Shown here: positions 18,879 through 31,121 of the stretch, one piece after another | Position numbering within the stretch: the first letter of the stretch is position 1 | Layout: every line of letters starts with the position of its first letter | Source: TIUS-1 sp964019505 | GTDB lineage: Bacteria; Bacillota_I; Bacilli_A; Mycoplasmatales; Mycoplasmataceae | Direction of reading: 5' to 3' | Assembly: GCF_964019505.1 (NCBI RefSeq) | Contig: NZ_OZ026449.1 | Location: 62,001 to 126,000, forward strand | DNA: 64,000 nt | The notes under the pieces: model-generated | Databases searched by the model: none | What the model was told of the DNA's origin: nothing | What the model saw: the letters and a program-made list of their open reading frames with translations, nothing else | Made by a program: the position numbers and the translations under genes

Positions 18879-20123
18879 ATGGCTGGGTGAGTTGTTAATT
18901 TAGATAGTGTTGCAAAAGTCTTTGGTAAAGACGTATGGGCACTAAAAAGAATTAATTTAAAAATTGAAAAGAATGAAACCCTAGCTATTATTGGTCCGCG
19001 TTATTCTGGTAAATCAATTTTAGCAAGTATCATCGGAAACCAAGTTGCTCCATCAAATGGTATTGTAGAATATAACTTCAAACAAACAAACTTATTAAAA
19101 GCAATCGGTTACACTCAAAGATCTTTAGAGTGACCAACCGGAATTAAAATCAAAGATATAGTTAATCTATACACAACATCATTTGAAGTTAAAGATGATG
19201 AATGAATGAGTAAGTTATATGATGTATTCGATATTGAAAAATCATTAAATAAAAAAGTTGATAATAACGATAAGACATTCTTAAAAATGTTTTCTCTATT
19301 TTTAACGTTCATCCCAAAACCTGAATTAGTTATCATTGACGAAATAACACAGGTTATGTCAATGGATAATAAAGAAATAATTCTTAACTTTATGAAAGAA
19401 TACAAAGAAGAATTTGAAGCGTCATATGTAATTACAAATCCCGATGATTTCACTTTTAATTTTCTATGTGATAGATTGGTTGTTATGAATAAGGGATTCA
19501 TTATTCGTGAACATAAAAAATCTGAACACTTCACGTATTCAGATTACTCATTAGATATCATAAGTAGGATTAAACAAAAGTCTGTAAAACCTTTAACACC
19601 AGATCCAGTTATGAAACCAATTGTTGATAGATTTTCAGATAAGTTTAATAACTACACAGAACACCGCACCAAGTTTAGAGCAAAAATGTCAAAGTTGATT
19701 CTTACACCTGAAGTGGAAATTCTAAACCAAACATTATCAAACATTTCACAATCAATTAAAAAATTCAATGAAAAATTGGTTGAGTACTCAGAGAACTTTA
19801 TTACAAAGAGTGCAATAAGAAAATTAAATGATTCAATTAAATCAATTGAAAAAAAACACGAAAAGTACTTAAAGGATTTTAAAAAGCAAAACATTCCATC
19901 AGAGTATGAAGAAATTTTTAATAAGTTTAATCCGTGGTTATCTGAATTTGTTAGGTTCTTAAAAACAGAATTATTACCAATGCTTCAACTTAAAGTGATG
20001 TATGAAGAAAATGAAAACTATCTAACATTGTCACAACAAGAAAAGAAAGACTTAAATAAATTAAAGAAAAAATTAATCAAAGACGAGATCAAAGAAATCA
20101 AAAAAGCTTCGAGGTCTAAATAA
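18879..20123 (+). CDS. Divergent ABC ATP-binding protein with C-terminal coiled-coil extension
   Basis: 414 aa. The first ~215 residues form an ABC ATPase fold with Walker A GPRYSGKS (39-46) and Walker B LVIIDE (150-155). The signature motif before Walker B (expected LSGGQ, near 127-135) reads VDNNDKTFLKM, and the H-loop position (near 187) has TNPDD with no His. The remaining ~200 residues are Lys/Glu-rich and probably coiled coil (NQTLSNISQSIKKFNEKLVE; KKHEKYLKDFKKQ). In these respects it resembles the O-antigen/teichoic-acid exporter ATPases that carry C-terminal extensions, but the extension looks helical. It overlaps the first of two ABC-2 permease genes by one base. Confidence 0.82.
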
Positions 20124-21049
20124 TGAAATCATTTAATATTTTATTTAAAATGCAATGAGATCATTATAGAAAAGATATTGTCACAATAACTTATGGGTGA
20201 GCTATAACGTTTATTACATTGATAGTTTGGTTAACTTTTAAACAAACAGATCCAGGATTATTTAATTATGATCCCTTCGTTTTAGCGTCTGCAATTGGTG
20301 TGGGTACAGTGAGAAACTGTACACATGGTGTAACTCGTGTTTTGTTTAACTTTAAAAACCAAGGGTTTATGTCAAGGGTTTATATGACGCCAGTTTCAAA
20401 AAGAAACTTTATCATGTCAATAATTTTATTTAACACATTGGTTAACTTTGTTATATCTGTTGCGCTGTTTTCGTTTGGGATGATTTATTTAGATCAAAGA
20501 AGTATATTAGGAAATGTAAATTGACCTATGTTCTTATTGGGATATTTAATGCTTGTTGTAACTAGTTTATTAATATCATTTTTAATTGTTGAATTTGTTA
20601 AGAGCCAAGATAAAGCATCATTTTGAGGGAACATATTCTTCTATGTTTGTGTATGATTTTTAGGACTTGGAGTTCCATATACAGAGCTATCTCAATATGA
20701 ATTCTTTACTTACATTACATATCTATTCCCTCAAAAATATGCACTTAACATAATGCAGTCTGGTTGAATTGGATCAACAAATTTCCAAATTCAAGAAGGT
20801 GCTAACTTCGGATATTCAGGACATGAATTTCTACCATATCTTTTAGGTAGTTTAATGATTGTTATTTTGTCGTGTACTCTTATCTTTATTTATTCTAAAA
20901 AATATCATAGTACAAAATATACATCTTCAAACAATTCAACAATTCAACAATCATATGAAAGAATAAACCAAATTAAAAACGCAAGAAATATTGGTGAACT
21001 AGAAGGCCTAATGTCATCTAAATCACCTCCAGATGAAGGAGGTGGATAA
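20123..21049 (+). CDS. ABC-2 type permease, first subunit
   Basis: 308 aa with six hydrophobic spans in the ABC-2 arrangement: WAITFITLIVWLTF, an amphipathic stretch with RVLFNFKNQGFMSRVYMTPVS, FIMSIILFNTLVNFVISVALF, LLGYLMLVVTSLLISFLIV, FYVCVWFLGLGVPY and LGSLMIVILSCTLIFIY. The loop around FMSRVYMTPVSKR matches the coupling region of ABC-2 exporters. The C-terminus is soluble. Its last codons (DEGGG) contain the ribosome-binding site of the next gene. It pairs with the homologue at 21049. Confidence 0.85.
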
Positions 21050-22050
21050 TGTTTACTAAAACTAAATTTAAACAATTATGATGTGTTTATATAATTGGTA
21101 TTAAAAACTATTTCAACTCATGATTAAACGTAATGCAAGGTATTGCACTACAACTTGTTATCCTATTAGTTTGATTAACATTTAAAAGTAATGATCCATT
21201 TATTTTGATTGCATTAATTGGTGGTTCTATTTTAAGAAACTCACTTTACTCATTTCATAGAACTTTAATTTCAGAACGAAGAAATAGGTGAGTCGATAGA
21301 TTATCTAATATGCCATTAAATCTTTCGATAAGAATTATTGCTCAAACTTTAGTTTCATTAACGATAACTTTTATAGTGGCTTCTATGTTGTTATTGTTGG
21401 GGTTCTTTGGTTTTGTCGAACAACAAAACTATATTGAAAACATTAATTGATTAATGGTTTTAAGTGGATTATTTTTATTAGTTATTCTTTCAAACCTAAC
21501 AGCTTATGTTTTAAATGAGTGATCAAATACAAGTGAATGAAGCCAAGTTGTTTCAGTTCTGTTCTTCAACATATGTTGAAATTTCTTGGGTTGTGCATTC
21601 CCATATTATGTAATTGCAGAATATGATGTGCTAAACACAATATTATATTTAGTTCCACATAGATACATGTTCAACGTAATTCAAGCTGGGTGAGTAAATG
21701 CCACTGACATGGTATACGATAATAATTCTGGATATAGTGTTGACTTTAAAATGGGTGGAATGCTTTGAGTTCCATATGTGATGACCTTTATATATATTTC
21801 AATATTCTTGGGATTAATATTTGGACACAGGTACATAAAAGGAATTGCCACTTTCCGTACAAAAGAAGGTGCTGTTTATTCTAAGAGAATTGAGAGCGAA
21901 TATATTTACAAGGTTAGAAATTCAAACTCATTTGATGAACTTGCCAAATTATATGACGAACACACTAGGGAAAAAACAAGCACCAAACCATTTACAAATA
22001 TTTCAAAACAGACAGTTCAAAAAACAGATAAAACAAAAAATAGAGATTAA
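21049..22050 (+). CDS. ABC-2 type permease, second subunit
   Basis: 333 aa, starting in a TAATG overlap with a GGAGGTGG site inside the preceding gene. Spans include ALQLVILLVWLTF, TLVSLTITFIVASMLLLLGFFGF, LMVLSGLFLLVILSNLTAY, VVSVLFFNICWNFLGCAFPYY and MTFIYISIFLGLIFGH. The coupling segment is ERRNRWVDRLSNMPLN. It is homologous in layout to the 20123 protein, so the transporter is probably a heterodimeric permease driven by the 18879 ATPase. The substrate is unknown. Confidence 0.85.
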
Positions 22051-22063
22051 ACCTCTATTTTTT
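22035..22063 (+). terminator. Terminator after the ABC-2 operon
   Basis: Stem AAAAAATAGAG / CTCTATTTTTT with a 7-base loop. It overlaps the end of the permease gene. Confidence 0.85.
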
Positions 22064-22154
22064 ATCAAAAAAAATCTCTACCAAATCAAAAAGCAAATAC
22101 ACAAATAACCACCATAATAATGTAAAATATATAGTGTTGAAAGGAAATTTTTTT

Positions 22155-22868
22155 ATGACACCACATATAAAAGCAGAAAAAAACGAAATTGCGAAATATG
22201 TTCTTATGCCTGGAGATCCACTTCGTGCCGAGTTTATAGCAAATAAATTCTTAAAGGATATTAAAGTAGTAAACAAAGTAAGAAATATGTTAATGTTCAC
22301 AGGAACATATAACGGTACAAAAATCACAATTGCAGGAAGCGGAATGGGTGTACCATCAATCGGTATTTACTCATATGAACTATATAAATTTTACGACGTA
22401 GAAACAATAATCAGAGTTGGTTCTGGCGGATCATATGTTGCTAATTTAAATGTATATGACGTTTACAATGTTAAGAGCGCATTTGGAGAAAGTAATTATC
22501 CAAAGATAGCTGGAAATATCGATGGCAATGTTGTTCCGGCGACTGAGTCATTATTCAATGAGTTAAATGATACTGCCAAAGAATTAGGAATAAAAATGCA
22601 ATCAGGTACAGCGCACTCTTCGGATGTGTTTTATAGATATGAAGACTCATTAGCATTTGCCAAAAAAAATAATTTAGATATTGTTGAAATGGAAAGCGTT
22701 GCATTGTTTACAAATGCAATTATTAACAAAAAAGAAGCAGCTTGTTTATTGACAGTTTCAGATTCATTCATCACACATGAAGTTACAACTCCAGAAGAAA
22801 GAGAAAAAAACTTTATGGAAATGATAAAGGTTGCTTTAGAGACTTGTGTTAAAAAAGCAAAAAAATAA
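22155..22868 (+). CDS. deoD: Purine nucleoside phosphorylase, DeoD type
   Basis: 237 aa. I chose ATG 22155 because AAAGGAAA lies just upstream and MTPHI begins like the family; an in-frame GTG at 22134 would include that site. Motifs are VLMPGDPLRAEFIA (phosphate binding), GSGMGVPSIGIYSYEL, VGSGGSY, and VEMESVALF near residue 180, which contacts the ribose. It releases purine bases from (deoxy)nucleosides as sugar-1-phosphate, the standard purine salvage route in organisms unable to make purines. Confidence 0.95.
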   Translation: MTPHIKAEKNEIAKYVLMPGDPLRAEFIANKFLKDIKVVNKVRNMLMFTGTYNGTKITIAGSGMGVPSIGIYSYELYKFYDVETIIRVGSGGSYVANLNVYDVYNVKSAFGESNYPKIAGNIDGNVVPATESLFNELNDTAKELGIKMQSGTAHSSDVFYRYEDSLAFAKKNNLDIVEMESVALFTNAIINKKEAACLLTVSDSFITHEVTTPEEREKNFMEMIKVALETCVKKAKK

Positions 22869-22871
22869 TTA

Positions 22872-23846
22872 ATGTACATATTAGCAATTGAATCTAGCTG
22901 TGACGAATTTTCTGTAGCAGTTTTAAAAAATGAAAAAGTACTTTCAAATATAATTTCTTCGCAAATTGAAGACCATAAAGAATATGGGGGCGTTGTTCCT
23001 GAACTTGCTTCAAGACTACATGTTCAAAACTTTAATTGAGTTTTAGAAGAAGCTATAAAAAAATCAAACGTTTCAATTAATGAACTTGATTATGTTGTGT
23101 ATACAGCAAACCCAGGTTTAATTGGAAGTTTGATAATCGGTAAAGTTGTCTCTCAAACATTAGCTCAATATTTACAGATACCATTGCTACCGCTTAACCA
23201 TTTACACGGACATGTGTATAGTGCGTTCATTGATAACAAAATAGAATTCCCGGCAATTGCTTTGATCACAAGTGGTGGACATACAGAGATAACTCTTATG
23301 AAGGACCATTTAGAATTTGAAATCTTAGGATCAACCCAAGATGATGCAATAGGTGAATGTTTTGATAAGGTAGCAATAAAAATGGGGTTGTCTTACCCGG
23401 GTGGTCCAGCAATTGATGCGCTGGCCAAAAAAACAGATGAAGCCAAATATGAAATACCAAAACCTAAAGATATAAATAAATATGACTTTTCGTTTTCTGG
23501 TATTAAAACAGCTTCAATAAATTTATTACATAAATTAAAACAAGCAGATACAAAAATTGATCTGAATTCATTTGCTTATTCATTCCAAAAAACTTGTGTT
23601 GAATATGTAATTGAAAAATTAGAAAAAGCAATAAAAGAATATCAACCAAAATTTGCAATTCTTGGTGGGGGTGTTTCGGCGAACTCAATGCTGCGAACAA
23701 AATTCACAAAGATGGCAAGTGAAAACAAAATAGAATCAATCATTCCAAAAAATGAATACTGTACTGACAATGCAGCAATGATTGGAATGTTAGGATTTAG
23801 AACAATAATAAAAGAGGAACATAAAAATGCAATCATTCGCACTTAA
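22872..23846 (+). CDS. tsaD: tRNA threonylcarbamoyladenosine synthase subunit TsaD
   Basis: 324 aa from ATG 22872, three bases after the deoD stop. MYILAIESSCDEFSVAVL is the N-terminal hallmark. The metal-binding NHLHGHVYSAF, the SGGHTEI loop, LGSTQDDAIGECFDK, the GGPAID motif and C-terminal LGGGVSANSMLR with CTDNAAMIG are all present. TsaD transfers the threonylcarbamoyl group to A37 of ANN-decoding tRNAs. The end overlaps the next gene by 20 bases. Confidence 0.96.
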
Positions 23847-24621
23847 CGTAGCAAAAATAAACCCAAGTGACTTAACACCAAAAGAAAAAAAATTAATAGA
23901 ATACATAAACGTACACTTTGTAAAAATCTCAGAAGAAAATATGAGAATTGAAAAACTTGCTCAAGAGGCAAAAACAGGTTACAGTGCAATCTATGCACTA
24001 ATTAACCAAGCTGGAGTTAGTGGTTATAAAGAACTTCTTTCTACAATTAAATTTGACGCAGAACAATTGAAGAAAAGTGGATCACAAACATTTGATGTAA
24101 CCGTAAAAGATAAGTACATCGAAATAATTAACCAAGGGTTTGTATCAATCAATGAAAACAGTTTAGAAAAAACAGTTGAACTTATTTCTGAATCAAAAAA
24201 CATTAATATTATTTATTGAGATAATGAACTTTCTGCTCCTTCAAGACAATTGTGACGTACACTTTACAAAGTTGGATTTAGACCAATTTTATCTGACAAA
24301 GAAGAGTCAATCATTAAAGACGTTTTAGAACAAACAACCGCAGGTGATGTTTTCATTCTTTATTCAACATTAAGTTATAAATCAGAAAGATTTAAAAACT
24401 TTGTTCAAGAAATAAAAAGCAAGGGTGGAAATATAATTTTCATCGGTATTAAAGAACCCGCAAAAGGTATTAAAGAATTTATAGATGTTAAACACGTTAT
24501 CGTTACATCAAACAATAAAGAAAATGATTTAGTTCAAATATCAGATGTTGGAATTTACACATTCTTCAATGATATGATCATTTCAAACTTATTAAATATT
24601 TACACAAAAAATAAAGGCTAA
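23827..24621 (+). CDS. MurR/RpiR-family transcriptional regulator
   Basis: 264 aa from ATG 23827, with AGAGGAA upstream inside tsaD. Residues ~18-75 are the RpiR-type helix-turn-helix (LTPKEKKLIEYINVHF; MRIEKLAQEAKTGYSAIY). Residues ~105-260 form a SIS sugar-phosphate-binding fold (NINIIYWDNELSAPSRQLWR; DVFILYSTLSYKSERFKNF; GGNIIFIG). Family members sense phosphosugars and control sugar catabolism. The targets are not visible here. Two TGA Trp codons are present. Confidence 0.85.
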
Positions 24622-24626
24622 TTTTT

Positions 24627-25847
24627 ATGGACGAAAACAAAGACACAATATTTGACAGTGGTGACACTTCAGATATAAGCACAAATGAATTAGTACAAAG
24701 ACAAGTACAACATTCAACAATCGTAAACAAAACTAGGAAAGTTTTGACTAAATTTTACGGTGTTTTTGTTAAGCACTATAGTGCCAAAGGAAGAGCTAAA
24801 AGAAAAATATTAAAAACAAGTCCACAGCCATACATTGATTTAGAAGTTTATAAATACAACAACATGGTTAGAAAATATTATAAAAGACCCGAACTTGTTA
24901 TAAGCGATCCTGAACATATAAAAGAATTTAATATACTTTCTTTTGATGGAACAAAACTAAATGGACTAATTTATGAGCCAAACCCGAACTCAAAAAAATG
25001 AATAGTTCTTAGTCACTGATTTACAGGTAATAAATATTGAATAACATTTCACGCAAAAGTTTTTACAAAACTTGGTTACAATGTTGTTGCAATTGACTTT
25101 CGTGGTCATGGTAAATCAGAAGAAAATGTTACAACACTTGGTGTTAATGAAACACATGATTACATTACAGCAATTCGTTGATTAAAGAAAAATAGACAAA
25201 TTGACGAGTTGGGTTTATTTGGGATAAGTATGGGTGCATTCATTGTTAACTTTACTGCTTTAAAATATTCAAAAGAGCTTCAAGAAACAAATTTAAAATT
25301 CGTTATTTCAGATTGTGGATATGTAAGTGTTTCAAAATTAGTGTGACACTTTTCTAAGAAGGCAACTTGATTTGTTTCTAAAAAAAGAAAAGTTGAATTA
25401 TTTGATAAGTTTATTAAGAGAATGGATAGATCATCAACAATTATTGATGATGAAATTATGAGTTACAAAGATATTAACTTATTCAGATTCATAAAAAATA
25501 AAGCCGCAAGCGATCCTGACTTCAAACTGTTTCCAACTATGTTTTTTCATTCGGCAGATGATAAACAAACAATCCACCAAGAAACTTATGAGTACGTAAT
25601 TAAGAGATCAAAATATTATAAAGGTCATGTTGATGATCAAGTAAAAGTATTTCAATCAGCGCCACATACACAAAGTATTAGAATTCACTTTAAAAAGTAT
25701 AATGAGTTAATAATTGATTTTTTAGAAAGATTAGATTTACTAACAGAAGAGCAAAAAATATTAGCAAGTGAAACACGTGAAGAATGAAAATTAACTACTT
25801 ATGACGCAAACGATAAAAGAGACGTTAAATCAAAATTATTAGAATAG
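24627..25847 (+). CDS. Alpha/beta hydrolase
   Basis: 406 aa. After ~110 residues with basic sequence but no clear membrane span, the alpha/beta-hydrolase core appears: WIVLSHWFTGNKYWI (oxyanion region), VVAIDFRGHGKS, GLFGISMGAF with the nucleophile Ser in G-x-S-x-G, FFHSADDKQT (probable acid), and APHTQS with the probable catalytic His. Such proteins are esterases or lipases of unknown substrate in mollicutes. It lies between the RpiR regulator and asnS. Confidence 0.85.
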
Positions 25848-25854
25848 GAGCAAT

Positions 25855-27213
25855 ATGAAAATAATTGACATATACAAACAGTTCAAAGAACTGAAAAAAG
25901 AAATTACAGTGATTGGTAGAGTTAGATCTAACAGACAAGGAAAAGCTGTTTCTTTTTTAGTTTTAGATGATGGTACTTATGCAAAGGATTTACAAATTGT
26001 TTACAAGCCAGAAACTAAAGGGTTTAATGAGTTTTTAGAAACACGTGTTGGTGCTATAGTTTCAATCAAGGGGTTAATAGTTGAAACTCCAAATAGACCA
26101 CAACCTTTTGAAATTTCTGCAAGTGAAGTTTTGCTATTAGACAATTGTGCTGAAGAATACCCATTACAAAAAAAAGAACACACAATGGAATATTTAAGAG
26201 AAATTCCACAACTAAGAGCAAGAGCAAAAACATTCCAATCAACATTTAGAATTCGCTCTGCCGCATCATTTGCAATTCATGAATACTTTGTAAAAAACAA
26301 CTTTGTTTATGTACATACTCCAATCATTACAGAAAATGATGCAGAAGGTGCTGGTGAAGCATTTGTCGTTACAACAAGAAAAGATGCTAAATATGATCAA
26401 GATTTTTTTGGTAAAAAAGCAAGCTTAACAGTTTCTGGACAATTAAATGCAGAAGCGTTGGCTCAAGCATTTAATTCTGTTTATACTTTTGGCCCAACTT
26501 TTAGAGCAGAAAACTCACACACAAATAGACATGCATCCGAATTTTGAATGGTAGAACCTGAACTTGCTTTCTCTGATTTAAATGATGATATTCAAGTAAT
26601 TGAAGGTTTAATCAAACATGTAATAAAATACGTTTTAGAAAATAATTTGGAAGACCTTAAATATTGTGAATCATTTTATGAAGAGGGTTTAGTTGATAGA
26701 CTTTCAAAAATATCAAATGATAATTTTGAAAAAGTTACATACACTGAAGCAATTGATATTTTAATTAAAGCTTCTAAAAAAGTAAAATTTGAAGAATCTA
26801 AAATAGAATTTGGAATTGATCTTGCCACAGAACACGAAAGATATATATGTGAAAAACACTTTAAGAAACCGGTGTTTGTTACAGATTATCCAAAAGAAAT
26901 AAAATCATTTTATATGAAATTAAATGACGATGGAAAAACTGTTGCTGCAACTGATTTATTAGTTCCAGGAATCGGTGAATTAGTTGGCGGAAGTCAGCGT
27001 GAAGATTCATATGATAATTTAATTAAAAGATGTAATGAATTAAAAATTAATCCTGAAGATTTAAAATGATACATTGATTTAAGAAAATTCGGATACTTTA
27101 AATCTGCAGGTTTCGGACTTGGATTTGAAAGACTGGTTATGTACCTAACTGGTGCAAAAAACATTAGAGATGTAATTCCATTCCCAAGAACACCTAAAAA
27201 TTTATTATTTTAA
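25855..27213 (+). CDS. asnS: Asparaginyl-tRNA synthetase
   Basis: 452 aa with TAGGAG before ATG 25855 and two TGA Trp codons. The N-terminal OB-fold anticodon-binding domain (ITVIGRVRSNRQGKAVSFLV) is followed by the class II catalytic domain. Motif 2 is TFRAENSHTNRHASEFW, preceded by SGQLNAEALA, and motif 3 is GFGLGFERLVMYLTG. The NSHTNRHASEFW sequence favours AsnRS over AspRS. Length is normal for a bacterial AsnRS. Confidence 0.96.
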
Positions 27214-27263
27214 GAAAATAATATAAAATAATATTAATAACCAAATCACATGGAGAATTCAAA

Positions 27264-28235
27264 ATGATATTAAGTTTCATAATGACAACACAACTGAATG
27301 AGTCTGACTTTAAGAAGACACTTAAATCAATTAAAAACCAAACTCTAAAAAATTATGAACTTATTATTGTAGTTGATAGCTTAGAAGAAGGTGATGATTT
27401 AATTGGGTATAAAGAAGTTAGAAAAATGGTGTTAGAAAACAACAACATTAAACTAATTAAAAACTCATTGGATCAAGGAAAAGCAAACTGCTGAAATGAT
27501 GCATTAAACATTTCAGAAGGTGAGTATGTAAAATTCATAAATGATGGAGAAGTAATTTCAGATAACTTTGTTGAAGATGTTGCGACATTAGTCGAAACAA
27601 AAAACTCACCAGATATGATTGAATTTACAACTTCTTTAAAATACAAAACAAAATCATATGACTCATCACTATATGTTAGAAATCATAAAGTTTATGAATT
27701 GAAAACTGAATTTGAACCATTCGCATATACTTCAGAATTAATTTTTAACAAAATTTTTAGAAGAGCCGTAATTGTTGATAACAGTTTAAAATTCAGAAGA
27801 AATCAAAGATACGATTTATTATTTGTGTATAAATTCCTTGCATTAGCAGAAACATATATTTATGTAGCTGACGAAATCGGAAGTACATTCCCAGTTAGAC
27901 CTGTTGATTATTCAGTGTTTGATACAGTGAACCAGTGAACACATGTATTTAACTACTTTAGAGAAATCAATAACTACAAGTCAATTGAAGAATATGTAAA
28001 ATATGCATACTACAAATTGTTAGTACATAGATGATTATGAAACTTACAATGAGAAGGTAACAAAGTATTGATCAAAAAAGGTATTGATTTTGTTGATATT
28101 AAATTTAAGAAAGATAAAAGAATTAAATTTATGAAAACAAACAAAGTATTCTTGAAAGGTAAAGATCAAAAGTTCCAAGACATGGTTGAAAACTTTGAAT
28201 CACATATAAAAATTATTGGACGAGTGACAAAATAA
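27264..28235 (+). CDS. Glycosyltransferase family 2 protein
   Basis: 323 aa with GGAG upstream. The GT-A start is clear: LSFIMTTQLNESDFKKTLKS, ELIIVVDS, then DQGKANCWNDALNISEGEYV and a loop KFINDGEVIS where the DxD-type motif lies. The C-terminal half (VHRWLWNLQW, basic KKDKRIKF) has no clear membrane span. The acceptor is unknown; glycolipid or capsular polysaccharide synthesis is possible. It is followed by an RDD protein gene. Confidence 0.85.
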
Positions 28236-28257
28236 ATTTAAATAATTAGGAGGAACA

Positions 28258-28923
28258 ATGAGTGATTATTCAAATGCAGTTCCTCCTTTTTTAATGGGTA
28301 AGAAATTAGTTAAACCATTTTGAGGAAGGCTGTTAGCAATTAGGTTTTTAGACTTATTTCTTGTAAGTGCATTACAAATACTGGTTCCACTTTGCTTTTG
28401 AGCAATGGATGAATCTATATCAAAAACTGCAATCATATTTTCTATTCAAATATTTTTGGTGCTTACATATTTTGTGTTTATACCAACGCTGCTAAAGGGT
28501 AGGACGTTATTTAAACTGTTAATAAATGTCATTGTCTTAAAAGAAGATGGGACTAAAGTTGAATTTTGAAAAATACTAGTTAGAGAATTGATTTTTATAA
28601 TCATTCCAACTTGTTTATTTTTTGGATCTCAGGTAATTAGTGCCGAAGTAGTGTGACAAACAAAAAGTCTATCTTGAGCTTGAATTGCTCGAGTTGGTTT
28701 AATCGTATTTTTTGTTTGAGGATTATATACAATGGTCACAATATATGTTCAAGCAGATAACTTAGCATGAATAGATATCAAATTAGGAATTAGAGTTTAT
28801 AGAATTGAAACACCAGCAAAAGGAAAAAATATTGATACTGATTTTGAAGCGGTTAAAGATATGCCTTTGGTTTTCAATGAAGAAGATTTACAATTAGATG
28901 ACAAGGAAGATAAAGATGAATAA
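28258..28923 (+). CDS. RDD-family membrane protein
   Basis: 221 aa with AGGAGG before ATG 28258. The family signature R-x(n)-D lies in the first span (AIRFLDLFLVSALQILV). Four hydrophobic segments are visible (VPLCFWAM follows span 1; IFSIQIFLVLTYFVFIPTLL; LIFIIIPTCLFFG; LIVFFVWGLYTMVTIYV). The C-terminal tail is very acidic (NEEDLQLDDKEDKDE). RDD proteins are small polytopic proteins, some with ion-transport roles. The stop overlaps the pcrA start. Confidence 0.8.
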
Positions 28924-31087
28924 ATTGCACGATGTTATAACATCTTTAAATGATGAACAAGTTGAAGCACTATTAGAATTAGGTAAACCACTTAGAATTC
29001 TAGCGGGAGCTGGTTCTGGTAAAACTCGTGTAATTACAGGAAAAATTGGTCACTTAATTGAAAACGAAAATATAAATCAAAATAGAATTCTAGCGCTTAC
29101 TTTTACAAACAAAGCCGCAAAGGAAATGAAAGAAAGAATAAATGATCTAATTGGAAAGATACCAAGATACATCACGACGTTTCACTCATTTGGAGTTCGT
29201 GTTTTAAGAGAGGAATATTCAAGTTGTGGATTAAATCCTGGATTTGAAATAATTGATTCATCAGATCAAGTTACTATTATCAAACGTTTAATAAAAGAAA
29301 ATGGATTAGTTACCAACGCGAAAGAGAAAGAAATAATAGGATATATTTCAAGATGAAAAGGTTGAAGATATGATGGTTCAACTGACAGTGCAACAAACCA
29401 CAAAGAAATACAAATATTAAAAGTGTATAGTCTCTATTTGAATTATCTAAAAGTTAATAACTCAATTGACTTTGATGATTTAATTTTAAAAGTCGAAGAT
29501 TTATTTTTATCAAATAAAGAAGTATTAACCAAATGAATTCAAAAGTTTGACTACATTTTAGTTGATGAGTTTCAAGATACATCAACGTCGCAGTACAACA
29601 TTGTAAAATTACTTTTAGGTAATAGAAGTTGTTTAACTGTTGTTGGTGATCCAGATCAAAACATTTACTCATGAAGAGGAAGTGAATTAAGTATTATTTT
29701 GGACTTTGAAAAAAACTTTAAAAATGCAAGAACAATTTTCTTAAATAAAAATTACAGATCAACTCAAAAGATATTAGATGTTGCAAATAATTTTATTGAC
29801 CACAATAAAATGAGAGAAAAAAAAGATATCTATTCAGACACCAAAAGTGGAAAAGTGGTGCACGTTAAAGAAACTGCATCTGTTAATTTTGAGGCAAAAT
29901 ATATAGCAAATAAAATAAATGAATTAGTTGATAAAGGATACAAGTATTCTGATTTCTTCATTCTTTATAGAAATCACGCTATATCTAGACCATTTGAAAC
30001 TTCATTTCAAAATCAAAAAATTCCATTTGAAATATTTGGTGGACTAGCCTTTAGAGACAGGTCTGTTGTTAAAGATTTGTCAGCAATGATAAAAATGATA
30101 ACTCATGGACACGCAATTGCGTTCGGTAGAGTATTTAAACATGTACCGAGAATTGGTGCAGTGACAATTGAAAAAATTGTTGAGTTAGCAAAGTTAAAAA
30201 ACACAACAATATTAAATTTGTTTGTCGAACACTTTGGTGAACTTCAAACTATATCTAAGAACCTAACAAGCTTTAGAGAAATGCTTGTTGGAGCAATTTC
30301 TATGGTAGATAATAACGATAAGCCAGTTGATGTCTTGAAATATATTGTTTCAAGAATTGGATATGAATTACAATTCAATACCACTGCAAGAGAAGATGTC
30401 GAAGCTAAAGCAAACATACTTACGTTCTATGATCAATTAGATTCATATATTGAAATGCTAGAAAATGATATTAAAGACACAAGAGAAATATTTGTTAACT
30501 TCTTGCAAAACGAAGCAATTGATATTACAAACGAAATAACAGATGAAGTTGTTGCAAATAAAGTAGTTATGTCTACTGTTCATGGAGTAAAGGGTTTAGA
30601 AAAGCGTGTGGTATTCATTGTTGGTGTAAACAACAATGTGTTCCCGTCTAAGTTTTCAAAAATAAGTATTAACTCACTTGAAGAAGAGAGAAGGTTGTTT
30701 TATGTAGCTGTGACTCGCGCAAAGGAAGAGCTATTTATTATGTATTCTGTTGGACAATATTCACACTTAGCAGGAGAAACATTGAGCATATCTAGATTCA
30801 TAGAAGAGATAGATCCTAAATTATATGAATTAGAATCTAATATATTCTTCCATGGATCTAGCGTTAATGACATGACATCTAAAATCATTGTTCCAGTTGT
30901 TGAAGCTAAACCACTTAATAAAAGCACCAATGATGTTATCAAGGGTGACAAGGTTGAGCATGCTGCATTTGGAGTAGGTATTGTGGTTTCGATTCAAGGT
31001 AAGTTCTTATCTATAGCATTTACAGACCCGAGACATAAAGTAAAAATGATTCCGCTAAATTCTAATGTTTGGTGAAAAATTAATTAG
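28916..31087 (+). CDS. pcrA: ATP-dependent DNA helicase PcrA/UvrD family
   Basis: 723 aa. I chose ATG 28916 (MNKLHDVITSLNDEQ) with AAGGAAG upstream, inside the end of the RDD gene. Superfamily 1 motifs are I GAGSGKT (31-37), Ia ALTFTNKAAKEMKERI, II ILVDEFQDTSTSQY, III VVGDPDQNIYSWRGSE, IV NYRSTQKIL, V STVHGVKGLEKRVVFIVG and VI RRLFYVAVTRAKEEL. It is a 3'-5' helicase for repair and removal of recombination intermediates. The last ~50 residues form a Tudor-like domain (GDKVEHAAFGVGIVVSI) known from PcrA. Confidence 0.96.
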
Positions 31088-31089
31088 TA

Positions 31090-31095
31090 TATAAT
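31090..31095 (+). promoter_or_regulatory. -10 box for ptsH
   Basis: Perfect TATAAT starting just after the pcrA stop and 26 bases before the ptsH ATG, with AAGGAG between them. Confidence 0.6.
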
Positions 31096-31121
31096 TAATA
31101 CATATAAAGGAGATTAATTAT

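Noticed and set aside
22134..22154. Earlier GTG start for deoD
   Set aside because: It would put the AAAGGAAA ribosome site inside the gene and add residues not typical of DeoD. ATG 22155 fits better.
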